Shown here piece by piece: positions 32,958-41,260 of a DNA stretch of 48,578 bases (positions within the stretch are counted from its first letter, which is position 1; every line of letters begins with the position of its first letter). The notes below the pieces were generated by a model, which saw nothing but the letters and a program-made list of their open reading frames with translations, was not told the origin of the DNA and did no database searches. This DNA comes from an uncultured Collinsella sp. (lineage in GTDB: Bacteria > Actinomycetota > Coriobacteriia > Coriobacteriales > Coriobacteriaceae). A program made the translations under genes and the position numbers. The stretch lies in NCBI GenBank assembly GCA_959604825.1, contig CAUHCN010000016.1, positions 1-48,578 of the forward strand. Reading direction: 5' to 3'.

Positions 32958-33662
32958 ATGGCAATCAAGGTGTTCGCTGACGGTGCAAACCTCGAGGGCA
33001 TGCTCGACATGTACGAGAACGGCAACGTTCAGGGTTTCACGACCAACCCGTCCCTTATGAAGAAGGGCGGCGTGACGGATTACCGCGCGTTTGCCAAGGA
33101 GGTCCTGACCCACATCACCGATGTGTCCGTCTCGTTTGAGGTCTTTGCCGACGACGTCGAGACCATGGAGGTCGAGGCCCGCGAGATCGCTACCTGGGCC
33201 GAGAACGTCTACGTCAAGATTCCGTGCGTGACCACCAAGGGCGAGTCCACGGCCGAGCTGGTGCGCAAGCTTTCCACCGACGGCATCAAGGTCAACGTCA
33301 CCACCATCTTTACGCCCGCGCAGGTCGACGAGATGGTCGAGGCCATTGACGCCGAAACGCCGTCCATCATCTCGCTTTTTGCCGGCCGTATCGCCGATAC
33401 CGGTGTCGACCCCATTCCGTTTATGACGGAGTCGGTCAAGAAGGCCGCCGCCAAGCCCAGCTGCGAGGTCCTGTGGGCGTCCACGCGTGAGCTTATCAAT
33501 ATTTACCAGGCGGAAGGATGCGGTTGCCAGATCATCACGGTGCCCAACGGCATCCTGGCCAAGCGCAAGAACATCGGTCGCGATCCGTACGAGGTCTCGC
33601 TCGATACCGTGCGTGGCTTTGCCAAGGATATCGCCGCTTTGGGCTTCCATATCTTGCCGTAA
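32958..33662 (+). CDS. Transaldolase / fructose-6-phosphate aldolase-like enzyme
   Basis: 234 residues. A single TIM barrel of the short transaldolase type: FADGANLEGM, GFTTNPSLM (phosphate/active loop), YVKIPC with the Schiff-base Lys, NVTTIFTPAQ, SLFAGRIADTG and EVLWASTREL. It transfers dihydroxyacetone units in the pentose phosphate route, or cleaves fructose 6-phosphate. Start ATG 32958 with AAAGGA. About 193 bases separate it from the HAD gene, where no gene or clear promoter is seen. The last 20 bases of the gene are duplicated, with one change, at 33798-33817 beyond a palindrome. Confidence 0.9.
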   Translation: MAIKVFADGANLEGMLDMYENGNVQGFTTNPSLMKKGGVTDYRAFAKEVLTHITDVSVSFEVFADDVETMEVEAREIATWAENVYVKIPCVTTKGESTAELVRKLSTDGIKVNVTTIFTPAQVDEMVEAIDAETPSIISLFAGRIADTGVDPIPFMTESVKKAAAKPSCEVLWASTRELINIYQAEGCGCQIITVPNGILAKRKNIGRDPYEVSLDTVRGFAKDIAALGFHILP

Positions 33663-33817
33663 CGCGAACACTGGCTGCGCCGCGGGTTGTTCGCCCCGGC
33701 CTTTCCTTTCCCTATCGCTCACGCGCTTCGCGAGGGCCGCGCTAGGCAAAGGAAAGGCCGGGGCTGCCGACACGAGCTTGCCGGCAAGTTAGCACTCGGC
33801 TTCCATATCCTGCCGTA
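33642..33817. repeat. Duplicated gene end flanking a palindrome
   Basis: Bases 33642-33661 (last codons of the transaldolase, encoding GFHILP) recur at 33798-33817 with one mismatch. Between them lies a palindrome with perfect 16-bp arms, 33694-33709 and 33748-33763, and a GC-rich inner hairpin. Confidence 0.75.
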
Positions 33818-33860
33818 GGCAAAGGTACCCCCGCCTGCGACGTGCAAAATTGAGAGTATT

Positions 33861-33945
33861 CAGCAAGGTAAAGGCTTTTACCTTGCTGGTTGAAGCACGG
33901 AACAGCCCCCGTTTTGGCTCTGACGACGCTAAAACGGGGGCTGTT
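33861..33945. terminator. Two terminator hairpins between convergent genes
   Basis: First hairpin: CAGCAAGGTAAA / TTTACCTTGCTG (33861-33888). Second: AACAGCCCCCGTTTT / AAAACGGGGGCTGTT (33901-33915 with 33931-33945), extended inward by three pairs. They separate transaldolase (plus) from tex (minus). The rest of 33946-34044 shows no gene. Confidence 0.75.
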
Positions 33946-34044
33946 TGTGACTTTATTGCCTCTGAGGGGCGTTCGGAGCGGCGGAAATTGCAGAATACTC
34001 GCGATTTTGCACGCTGCTACAGGGGGTACCCTTGCTTTGGCGGT

Positions 34045-36192
34045 TTATTTCCCCTGCACCATGGTGAGGGAGATCTTCTTGCGGTCGCGATCGACCTTCT
34101 CGACCCATACCTTGACCGTGTCGCCGACGCGCACCACGTCGCTGGGGTGCTTGACGAAGCGGTTGGCCAGCTTGGAGATGTGTACGAGGCCGTCCTGGTG
34201 CACGCCCACGTCGACGAAGGCGCCAAAGTCGACGACGTTGCGCACCGTGCCCTTGAGCTCCATGCCGGGCTCCAGGTCGTCAATAGAAAGTGCCGAGCGG
34301 CTAAAGACCACCTCGGGCGCGTCGTCGCGCGGGTCGCGGCCGGGCTTCTTGAGCTCGTTGACAATGTCGATGAGCGTCAGGGTGCCGCAGTCCAGGTCGC
34401 TTGCCAGCGCCGAGATGCTGCCCAGGCGGCGCTCGATGTCGGGCACGCCGCCGCGGCTGAGCTCGCTTGCCGCAACGCCGGTGCGCTCCAGGACGGCCGT
34501 GGCCACCTCGTAGCTCTCGGGGTGGACGCTTGTCGCGTCGAGCGGGTTCTTGCCGCCGCTGATGCGCAAAAAGCCCGCTGCGTTGAGATATGCCTTGGGT
34601 CCCAGCTTGGGGACCTTCTTGAGTTGCCGGCGATCGGTAAAGGCGCCGTTTTCCTCGCGATAGGCCACGATGTTCTTGGCCACGCTCGGCGTGATACCAG
34701 ATACGTAGCCCAGCAGGCTCGCGCTCGCGGTGTTGACGTCGACGCCCACGCGGTTGACGACGTCCTCCACCACGTGGCCCAGGGTGCGCGAAAGCTCGGT
34801 CTGGTCAAGGTCGTGCTGGTATTGGCCCACGCCGATGGACTGGGGCGGAATCTTGACGAGCTCTGCCAGCGGGTCCTGCAGGCGGCGGCCCAGGCTCATG
34901 GCGCCGCGCACGGTGACGTCCAGGTCGGGATATTCCTGGCTGGCGAGCTCGGACGCGGAGTACACCGACGCGCCGGCCTCGTTAACGATGGTGTAGCGAA
35001 GGCTGGGCGCCTGCTCGGCAATGAACTCCGAGACGACTTCTTCGGTCTCGCGGCTGGCGGTGCCGTTGCCGATGACGATGGTGTTGACGCCGTCCTTCTT
35101 GACGAGGCGGGCGAGCTCACGCTTGGTGCCGGCGACGTCGTGGCGCGGCTTGGTGGGGTAGACCACGCCGTGGTCGAGCAGCTTGCCGGTCTCATCCATG
35201 ACGGCGACCTTACAGCCGGTGCGGTAGCCCGGGTCGAGCGCGAGCACGCGGGCGCCGCGCACGGGGCGCGCCGAGAGCAGCCCCTCGAGATTCTTGGCAA
35301 AGACGTTGATGGCCTCGGTCTGCGCGCGAACGGTGAGTTTGGCGCGGGCTTCGCGCTCCAGCGAGGGAGCCATGAGGCGCTTGTAGCCGTCGGCGATAGC
35401 GGCGTCAAAGACGGGCGCGAACACGCCCTGGCGACGGGGCCAGCGGCTGCCGAGGCGCGCCGTGGCGGCAGCGCCGTCGACGTTCACGCGCACGCGGAGC
35501 TTGCCCTCGCGCTCACCGCGGTCGATAGCCAGCACGCGGTGGTTGGGGATGCGGCGCAGCGGTTCGTCATAGCTGTAGTACGGCTCGTAGGGGGTCTTCT
35601 CGGCGGGGTCGGTGGCCTCAACGACGATGTCGGCGGTGTTTTGCGTAAAGGCGCGCAGATCGGCGACGTTCTCGGGGTCCTCGGCCACCGTCTCGGCCAC
35701 GATATCAGCTGCGCCGGCGAGCGCCTTCTCGGGCGTGTCGAAGCCGGCCTCCTCGTTGATGTATGCCGCGGCGGCGTCGAGTGCGCTGCCCTTGGCCGAG
35801 GCCTGCATGATGATCATCTTGGCGAGCGGCTCCAGGCCGGCCTCGCGGGCCTTTTGCGCGCGGGTCATGCGCTTCTTTCGGTAGGGCTTGTAGAGGTCCT
35901 CGACACGCTGGAGCTGCGTGGCCTCGCGGATCTGCTGCTCGAGCTCGGGCGTGAGCTTGCCCTGGGCGTCGATGAGCAGCATGACGTCTTCTTTGCGCTG
36001 CTCAAGATTGCGCAGGTAGGACAGGCGCTCGTCGAGGGCGCGTAGGGCGACGTCGTCCATGCCACCGGTGGCTTCCTTGCGGTAGCGCGAGATAAAGGGG
36101 ATGGTGTTGCCCTCGTCGATGAGCTTGACGGCCGCCTCGATGTTGGCGGCCTTAAGGTTGAGCTCGCGGGCGAGCTGGGCGATAAGATCCAT
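34045..36192 (-). CDS. tex: Tex-family transcription accessory / RNA-binding protein
   Basis: 715 residues. N-terminal helical Tex domain (PFISRYRKEATGGMDD), a YqgF/RNase H-like domain (VLALDPGYRTGCKVAVMD, about 310-430), helix-hairpin-helix motifs (LLGYVSGITPSVAKNIVAYREENG, about 490-560) and a C-terminal S1 RNA-binding domain (GTVRNVVDFGAFVDVGVHQDGLVHIS, about 630-705). It binds nucleic acid and influences transcription; in some pathogens it affects toxin or capsule genes. Start ATG 36192 (MDLIAQL) has AAGGAG; the open frame continues 29 codons upstream without a ribosome site. Confidence 0.95.
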   Translation of the reverse strand: MDLIAQLARELNLKAANIEAAVKLIDEGNTIPFISRYRKEATGGMDDVALRALDERLSYLRNLEQRKEDVMLLIDAQGKLTPELEQQIREATQLQRVEDLYKPYRKKRMTRAQKAREAGLEPLAKMIIMQASAKGSALDAAAAYINEEAGFDTPEKALAGAADIVAETVAEDPENVADLRAFTQNTADIVVEATDPAEKTPYEPYYSYDEPLRRIPNHRVLAIDRGEREGKLRVRVNVDGAAATARLGSRWPRRQGVFAPVFDAAIADGYKRLMAPSLEREARAKLTVRAQTEAINVFAKNLEGLLSARPVRGARVLALDPGYRTGCKVAVMDETGKLLDHGVVYPTKPRHDVAGTKRELARLVKKDGVNTIVIGNGTASRETEEVVSEFIAEQAPSLRYTIVNEAGASVYSASELASQEYPDLDVTVRGAMSLGRRLQDPLAELVKIPPQSIGVGQYQHDLDQTELSRTLGHVVEDVVNRVGVDVNTASASLLGYVSGITPSVAKNIVAYREENGAFTDRRQLKKVPKLGPKAYLNAAGFLRISGGKNPLDATSVHPESYEVATAVLERTGVAASELSRGGVPDIERRLGSISALASDLDCGTLTLIDIVNELKKPGRDPRDDAPEVVFSRSALSIDDLEPGMELKGTVRNVVDFGAFVDVGVHQDGLVHISKLANRFVKHPSDVVRVGDTVKVWVEKVDRDRKKISLTMVQGK

Positions 36193-36285
36193 GAAACTCC
36201 TTGCGTTTGAGGTGCGTTTGCGGCACAGGGCTACCAAGGATACCACCCGTCCCAAAAGACTGTTTTGGGGCCGCGCCATGAAAAC

Positions 36286-36423
36286 GGCCTATCTACTACG
36301 TTTGAACCGTGTGGGTCGACCATCCCCCGGTTTTCCGAAAATGCGCAAGCCATTTACCTGCGGTTTTTATTTCGCGAAATTCGGTATGGATGAGGGTGAT
36401 TGGTTAAACGTAGTAGATAGGCC
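36286..36423. repeat. Palindrome with 18-bp arms and a 102-base loop
   Basis: GGCCTATCTACTACGTTT (36286-36303) is the exact complement of 36406-36423. The loop is lower in GC than its surroundings and holds no gene. The rest of 36193-36500 shows nothing else. Confidence 0.8.
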
Positions 36424-36499
36424 CATTTCGTGGCGAACGAATCAATCCGAGGTACAAAATGGCTCCTGCTCCAGAAAAATCGTCGGCAAGGTAGCAAAA

Positions 36500-36531
36500 T
36501 GCCCCGCGGGCAGGAGGATGCTCGTGGGGCA
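36500..36531 (-). terminator. Terminator of the SDR-MFS-oxidoreductase operon
   Basis: TGCCCCGCG (36500-36508) pairs with CGTGGGGCA (36523-36531). On the minus strand the stem is followed by TTTTGC. It lies about 75 bases after the last gene of the operon. Confidence 0.65.
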
Positions 36532-36603
36532 AAGAAGAGGGGCTTATTTGTGACGGACCGAGGGACTCGGCATGGGGTTTCTGCCGCGGCCGCTCTTAAG
36601 GCA

Positions 36604-37644
36604 TTACAGCTCGACGAGCTGGCCGGTCTCGGCGGCCTCCTTGATGGCGTTGAGAAGCGTGAGCGTCTTGACGTTGTCGGCCGGCGTCACGACGGGCTCG
36701 ACCTCGCGGCGGACAACCTTTACAAAGTGCTTGAGCTGCATCTTGTGCGGCAGCGCTGGGTCGACGGCCGGAATCTCCATCTGCAGCGGCTTGTGCCAGT
36801 TGGAGGCGCCGTCGTAGGAGAACTGGTGCAGGCGGGGCAGCGAAAGGGCGCCCAAGGTTCCGCCGATAAAGTAGGCGTCGGCGTCGAAGGGACGGTACTG
36901 CGGATCCTCGCGAGCGGTCGCCTCCCAGTTCCAGGGGCTGGCGGTGGCGTCGGAGATGGTCATGCTCGCGAGCGCGCCGTCGGCAAAGCGAACGTTGACC
37001 ACGGCGGAGTCCTCGGTCTCAAAACCGCGGGCGGCGCTGGACTGCATGCCCTGGACGGCAATGGGCTCGCCCAGCAGGTAGCGGAGCAGGTCGACGTCGT
37101 GCACCAGGTTGACCAGGATCGGGCCGGCACCCTTCTTGCGGCGCCACTCGACGTCAAAGTACTCGTCGTTCTTATAGATCATGTAGTGGAAGCTCGACAC
37201 GGTGAGCTTGCCCAGCTCGCCGGACTCGATGATCTCCTTGGCCTTGTTGACGAAGGGGTTGTGGCGACGGTGCTGGCCCACGAGCACGGGCACACCGGCG
37301 GTCTCGGCCTCGGCGGCGAAGGCCTGGGCATCCTCGAGATCGTTGGAGATCGGCTTTTCGACCAGCGGCACGATGTTGCGCTTCACGGCCTCGCGGGCAA
37401 CGCCCAGATGCAGGTCGTTGGGGGTGGCGATGATGACGGCCTCGGGCTTGACCTCGTCCATCATCTGGGCGGGATCGGTATAAAACGGCGCGCCGGCGGC
37501 CTCGGCCGTGGCGCGGGCGCCCTCAAAGGCGTCGGCGATGGCGACGAGCTCGGCCTCGGGCTCCTCGGTGACAAAGCGGATGTGGTTGCGGCCCATGGCG
37601 CCGGCGCCGATAACGGCAATGCGGACGGGGTTGAGCTCAGACAT
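36604..37644 (-). CDS. Gfo/Idh/MocA-family oxidoreductase
   Basis: 346 residues. N-terminal NAD(P)-binding fold with VIGAGAMGRNH and the EKP motif (PLVEKPISND), then a C-terminal alpha/beta domain with HDVDLLRYLLG carrying the likely catalytic His-Asp. Such enzymes oxidise inositols, sugars or their acids. RBS AAGGAG before ATG 37644. Third gene of a minus-strand operon (SDR, MFS transporter, this gene), separated from the transporter by 68 bases that include a palindrome. The substrate is unknown; two dehydrogenases plus an organic-anion transporter suggest uptake and stepwise oxidation or epimerisation of a polyol or sugar acid. Confidence 0.9.
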   Translation of the reverse strand: MSELNPVRIAVIGAGAMGRNHIRFVTEEPEAELVAIADAFEGARATAEAAGAPFYTDPAQMMDEVKPEAVIIATPNDLHLGVAREAVKRNIVPLVEKPISNDLEDAQAFAAEAETAGVPVLVGQHRRHNPFVNKAKEIIESGELGKLTVSSFHYMIYKNDEYFDVEWRRKKGAGPILVNLVHDVDLLRYLLGEPIAVQGMQSSAARGFETEDSAVVNVRFADGALASMTISDATASPWNWEATAREDPQYRPFDADAYFIGGTLGALSLPRLHQFSYDGASNWHKPLQMEIPAVDPALPHKMQLKHFVKVVRREVEPVVTPADNVKTLTLLNAIKEAAETGQLVEL

Positions 37645-37673
37645 TTCGACTCCTTAATACTGGTGGCGGTGGA

Positions 37674-37704
37674 ATGCGACAAAGGGACTGTCCCTTTGTC
37701 GCAT
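37674..37704. repeat. ACAAAGGG-type palindrome between MFS and oxidoreductase genes
   Basis: ATGCGACAAAGGGA (37674-37687) and its exact complement (37691-37704) around a 3-base loop, 8 bases after the MFS stop. Third member of the family at 24313 and 26799. Confidence 0.75.
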
Positions 37705-37712
37705 CGGTAAAA

Positions 37713-38969
37713 CTAGGCGGACTTCTTCTTGCTGTCGGAGACCATCATGTAGACGGTGAGCACGACGGCGATGGCGGCGATCACGATGGCGCCGTAGAAG
37801 GACTGCTGGTAGGCGGCACTGCCGGCCTCGGCGTGATACAGCACGGCAGTGATGGGCTGGCTGATCCAGGTGGAAGCGGCGTAGCCCAGGAACATGATGC
37901 CGTAGTTGACGCCGATGTTGCTGGTGCCAAAGGCGCCACCGGTGAGCGGCGGGTAGATGACGAGCAGGGCGCCAAAGCTAAAGCCGAGCAGGGCGAGCGC
38001 CACAAAGAACATGCTCTGCGTAAAGCTCATCGACATGATGACGAGCGCGACGATGGTGACGACCAGGCTGATGAGCAGCGACTTGTAGGCGCCGAGCTTG
38101 TCGATGATCTGGCCAAAGGACAGACGGCCGACCAGGTTGGCGCAGGTGTTGACGGAGACCACCACACCGCCGAGGGCGACGGCTGCGGCGCTCGTGGGGT
38201 CGGCGAAGAGCTGGACGGCGGCGATGGAGGCAACCTTGCCCACGAGCAGGGTACCCGCGGTGGCGGCAAAGGCGAAGGTGGCGATGAGGACCCAGAAGCG
38301 CGGGGTTTTGACCATCTCGCCCGGGGTGAGGTCGCCGAAGGTGCCGGCGTGCGCGCCGCCCTTGGGGGCCTCGAAGCCCTCGGGCAGCCAACCGGCCTCG
38401 GGGGCCTTCAGGAACAGGGCGGAGGCGGCGATCGCCACAAAGAAGATGACGCCGAGTGCCTTAAGGGCGCCAAAGATGCCAAGGCTCGGGATGAGCAGCG
38501 AGGCGAGCACCGGGGACAGCACGGCGGGGCCGGCGGTCGAAGCGGCCAGGGTGATGCCGGAGGCGAGGCCCTTTTTGTCGATGAACCACTTTTGGCCGGT
38601 GGTGAGCGCGGGGTTGTAGCCCAGGCCGTTGCCGATGGCGGCGACGAGCGAGAACCACAGGTAGAACTGCCACGGCTCGGTGACGGTGCCGGACATGAAC
38701 CAGCCCACGCCGTAGCACACGGCGGCAGCGATCACGACGTTGCGCGGGCCGATCTTATCGGAGATGCGGCCGGCGAAGATGCCCGTCACGGCCATGATGG
38801 TCTGAAAGACCGGGAAGGCCCAGGTAAGAGCGCTGGACCACTCGGGATAGACGGCGAGCAGGTTCTTGCTCACAACGGAATACAGCGCGATGGAGCTGAT
38901 GAAGAACATGGTGACGCACGCGGCGGAAAGCACGACGGCGCGACCCTTGTTGGAGTTGGTGGAAGCCAT
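37713..38969 (-). CDS. MFS transporter, oxalate/formate antiporter-like family
   Basis: 418 residues with about twelve membrane helices. AGRISDKIGPRNV is the MFS loop 2-3 signature and GNGLGYNPALTTGQKWFIDKKGLASG is typical of the OFA branch that carries oxalate, formate, lactate or related monocarboxylates. A central cytoplasmic loop (EAPKGGAHAGTFGDLTPGEM) separates the two halves. Start ATG 38969 (MASTNSN) has GAAAGAG; the frame is open 13 codons further up but without a ribosome site. Middle gene of the SDR-MFS-Gfo/Idh operon. The substrate is probably the organic anion or polyol handled by the two dehydrogenases. Confidence 0.9.
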   Translation of the reverse strand: MASTNSNKGRAVVLSAACVTMFFISSIALYSVVSKNLLAVYPEWSSALTWAFPVFQTIMAVTGIFAGRISDKIGPRNVVIAAAVCYGVGWFMSGTVTEPWQFYLWFSLVAAIGNGLGYNPALTTGQKWFIDKKGLASGITLAASTAGPAVLSPVLASLLIPSLGIFGALKALGVIFFVAIAASALFLKAPEAGWLPEGFEAPKGGAHAGTFGDLTPGEMVKTPRFWVLIATFAFAATAGTLLVGKVASIAAVQLFADPTSAAAVALGGVVVSVNTCANLVGRLSFGQIIDKLGAYKSLLISLVVTIVALVIMSMSFTQSMFFVALALLGFSFGALLVIYPPLTGGAFGTSNIGVNYGIMFLGYAASTWISQPITAVLYHAEAGSAAYQQSFYGAIVIAAIAVVLTVYMMVSDSKKKSA

Positions 38970-39053
38970 TGGACTCTTTCTAATCGATACGGGGGAGGGG
39001 AGGGGCAAACGCCGCCTAGGTGCTTGCCACGCGTCCCTTTCTACCGGGCTTGT

Positions 39054-39935
39054 TTACTGGTCAGTCGGCTTTGCGACGCCAGACTCATCGGACCAGAGCT
39101 CGACGCCCTTGTTCTTAAGATAGTTGTCGGCATAGGCGCGACGGCCGCCGGGCTTGGCGGTGAGGTCGCCCATCATGTTGGAGAAGCCGCCGTCGACCTT
39201 GATGGCGTCGCCGGTGGTAAAGTCTGAGCGCGTGGACGCCAGGAACATGACGGCGTTGGCGATATCGCTGACCTCGCCGATGCGACGCGCGGCGATGAGG
39301 CGGCTGCGGCTCTTCTCGACCTCGGGATCGGCGTAAAAGCTTGCCGACATGGGTGTCTTGACAAAGCAGGGCTCGACGCAGTTGGAACGCACGCCGTAGG
39401 GACCCCACTCGGCAGCCAGCATCTTGGACATCATGTTGACGCCCGCCTTGGTGGAGCTGTACACGCCCGAGAACGTTTCGGGGGAGTGACTGGCGACGGT
39501 GGAGATGTGAACCAGGCGGCCCTGGCCGGCCTTGATCATCTCGCGACCAAAGCGCTGCGAGGTGATGAAGTAGCCGGTGAGGTTGACGTTGAGCACCTGC
39601 TCCCAGTCACTCAGCGGCAGGTCCTCCATGGCTGCGAAGCGCAGGATGCCGGCGGTGTTGACGAGAACGTCGACGCGGCCGAAGTTGGCGATGGTGGCGT
39701 CGACGGCGGCCTGAACCTCGGCCTCGTCGGTGGCGTTCATCTTGTAGCCCTCGGCATGGATGCCAAACTCGGCAGCGAGGTCGGCGGCAGCGGCCTTGAC
39801 CTTCTCCTCGTCCAGGTCGAGCAGGACGACGTTGGCGCCATTGCGGGCGAACTCGCGGCAAATCTCGACGCCCATGCCGCCGAGCGCTCCAGTCACAGCG
39901 CAGACATCGCCCTCGAGCTTAAGCCAATTGCTCAT
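39054..39935 (-). CDS. Short-chain dehydrogenase/reductase
   Basis: 293 residues, slightly longer than the usual 250. Cofactor motif TGALGGMG, an acidic D at the end of the second strand (LLDLD), which favours NAD(H), NTAG, catalytic Ser in ISTVASHS and Y-x-x-x-K in YSSTK. A C-terminal tail of about 35 residues (GGRRAYADNYLKNKG) is extra. First gene of the operon with the MFS transporter 84 bases downstream; divergent from the LysR gene, which probably controls it. The alcohol or ketone substrate is not evident. RBS GGGAAG. Confidence 0.92.
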   Translation of the reverse strand: MSNWLKLEGDVCAVTGALGGMGVEICREFARNGANVVLLDLDEEKVKAAAADLAAEFGIHAEGYKMNATDEAEVQAAVDATIANFGRVDVLVNTAGILRFAAMEDLPLSDWEQVLNVNLTGYFITSQRFGREMIKAGQGRLVHISTVASHSPETFSGVYSSTKAGVNMMSKMLAAEWGPYGVRSNCVEPCFVKTPMSASFYADPEVEKSRSRLIAARRIGEVSDIANAVMFLASTRSDFTTGDAIKVDGGFSNMMGDLTAKPGGRRAYADNYLKNKGVELWSDESGVAKPTDQ

Positions 39936-39961
39936 AGGAACTTCCCTTCTTATGCCTCCCG

Positions 39962-40062
39962 GTGGGTCGCTCCCATTAACCGACCCACGTGGTTTTCGCT
40001 GGTTATCGTATGCTTTGCATTTGCGCAGGTGAATTGCATATTTGTTAGAATGGCGTTAACCA
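39962..40062. promoter_or_regulatory. Divergent control region between SDR operon and LysR gene
   Basis: 232 bases without a gene. A GTGGGTCG / CGACCCAC hairpin (39962-39969 with 39981-39988) lies in the SDR leader. ATGCTTTGCAT (40010-40020) and a second TTGCAT (40034-40039) are candidate LysR contact points; TATACA near 40057 could be a -10. The assignment is tentative. Confidence 0.35.
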
Positions 40063-40168
40063 TAGGTATACACTGTGCGATGCAGTTTATTCTCAATTGA
40101 GCGCATGACCTGCGAAAACAACCTCCTGTGGCACCATGTGGCCACGGGCGCGAAAACGGGAGATTGAC

Positions 40169-41047
40169 GTGTACGATCGACGACTTGAGGCCATATCGGC
40201 CGCTGCGGAGCTGGGAAGCTTCTCGCGTGCGGCGGCACAATTGCGCGTGTCGACTCCGGCGCTCGTCAAGCAGGTGTCGGGCTTCGAGGCCGAGTTCGGC
40301 ATCACGCTGTTCGAACGCTCGCACTCGGGCGTCAAAGTGACGCCGGCCGGCGCACTACTGGTGGACGACGCGCGCTCGATCATGCGGCAGTCCGAGGACG
40401 CGCTGCGCCGTGCCCGACGCGCGGCGGGCGATGGCGGTGCCGTGCGCCTGGGCGTGTCGATGATGTGCCCGGGGCGCCAAACGCTGTCGATGTGGTCGGG
40501 CATCCACGATCTGGAACCGTCGCTGCGATTTGAAATCGTGCCGGTAAGCGATCTCTACGACGAGCGCGAGACCGTCATGCGTAGCTTGGGCCGCGAGGTC
40601 GATGTGGTGCAATCGAGTTTTTCTACCCCACGCTGGGGTGATGCCTGCCAAAAGCTCCGCATTGTCAACGTGCCGTTTTATATCGATCTGCCGCGCACGA
40701 GCCCGCTGGCGCGCAAGAATCGCATTACGGTTGCCGACTTGGAGGGTATGCGTCTGCGCGTACTGCGCCACGGCAACGACGCCATGGACAGCCTGCGCAT
40801 CGATCTTTTGGCCGATGGCGGCGTGGACGTGATCGACGTGGACAGTTTTGACTTTGCGCTCTTTAACGAGGCGGAGGAAAAGGGCGACGCGGTGCTCACC
40901 TGCGGCGCATGGTCGGGCGTGCACCCGGCTTTTGTAGGCGTGCCGTTCCTATGTGGCCGCGAGGTGCCGGTCTTCTTGCACTACCCGCTCGAGCCCACCC
41001 TCCAAGTACAAAAATTCGTCAACGCCATGGCCCAGCTTCTCACCTAG
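40169..41047 (+). CDS. LysR-family transcriptional regulator
   Basis: 292 residues. N-terminal winged helix-turn-helix (YDRRLEAISAAAELGSFSRAAAQLRVSTPALVKQV with FERSHSGVKVTPAG) and a C-terminal effector-binding domain (about 90-290). Start GTG 40169 follows GGGAG at 7 bases and begins right at the helix-turn-helix; an in-frame ATG at 40136 lacks a ribosome site. Divergent from the SDR-MFS-Gfo/Idh operon, the standard arrangement for a LysR activator with its target. The inducer is probably the operon's substrate. Confidence 0.92.
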   Translation: MYDRRLEAISAAAELGSFSRAAAQLRVSTPALVKQVSGFEAEFGITLFERSHSGVKVTPAGALLVDDARSIMRQSEDALRRARRAAGDGGAVRLGVSMMCPGRQTLSMWSGIHDLEPSLRFEIVPVSDLYDERETVMRSLGREVDVVQSSFSTPRWGDACQKLRIVNVPFYIDLPRTSPLARKNRITVADLEGMRLRVLRHGNDAMDSLRIDLLADGGVDVIDVDSFDFALFNEAEEKGDAVLTCGAWSGVHPAFVGVPFLCGREVPVFLHYPLEPTLQVQKFVNAMAQLLT

Positions 41048-41080
41048 CTCACCTGGGACGGGGCTCTTTTAGTTACTTCG

Positions 41081-41162
41081 AGGATGATTTTTCTGGGACG
41101 GGGATTAAATAATCATTGTGTACCGAATGATTATTTAATCCCCGTCCCAGAAAAATCATCCT
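41081..41162. repeat. Perfect palindrome with 37-bp arms
   Basis: Bases 41081-41117 are the exact complement of 41126-41162, with an 8-base loop. It lies 33 bases after the LysR stop. A partial copy (CTGGGACGGGG, 41053-41063) of the arm interior lies just upstream. Confidence 0.9.
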
Positions 41163-41169
41163 TACAAAA

Positions 41170-41199
41170 CGAGGCCCTGGCCAAATGGCCAGGGCCTCG
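41170..41199. terminator. Terminator between convergent LysR and ABC genes
   Basis: CGAGGCCCTGGCC / GGCCAGGGCCTCG, perfect 13-bp stem with an AAAT loop, followed by AAACTTTTATT on the plus strand. Confidence 0.85.
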
Positions 41200-41260
41200 C
41201 AAACTTTTATTCCGTTCTAAACGACGGCCCGCCTGGGGGTCCTCCGTGAAACAAACCTAC

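Noticed and set aside
33850..36045. Plus-strand open frame of 731 codons opposite tex
   Set aside because: Antisense shadow; tex has clear YqgF, helix-hairpin-helix and S1 domains and a ribosome site.
36430..39227. Two long plus-strand frames opposite the Gfo/Idh and MFS genes
   Set aside because: Antisense shadows of recognised genes; no family resemblance.
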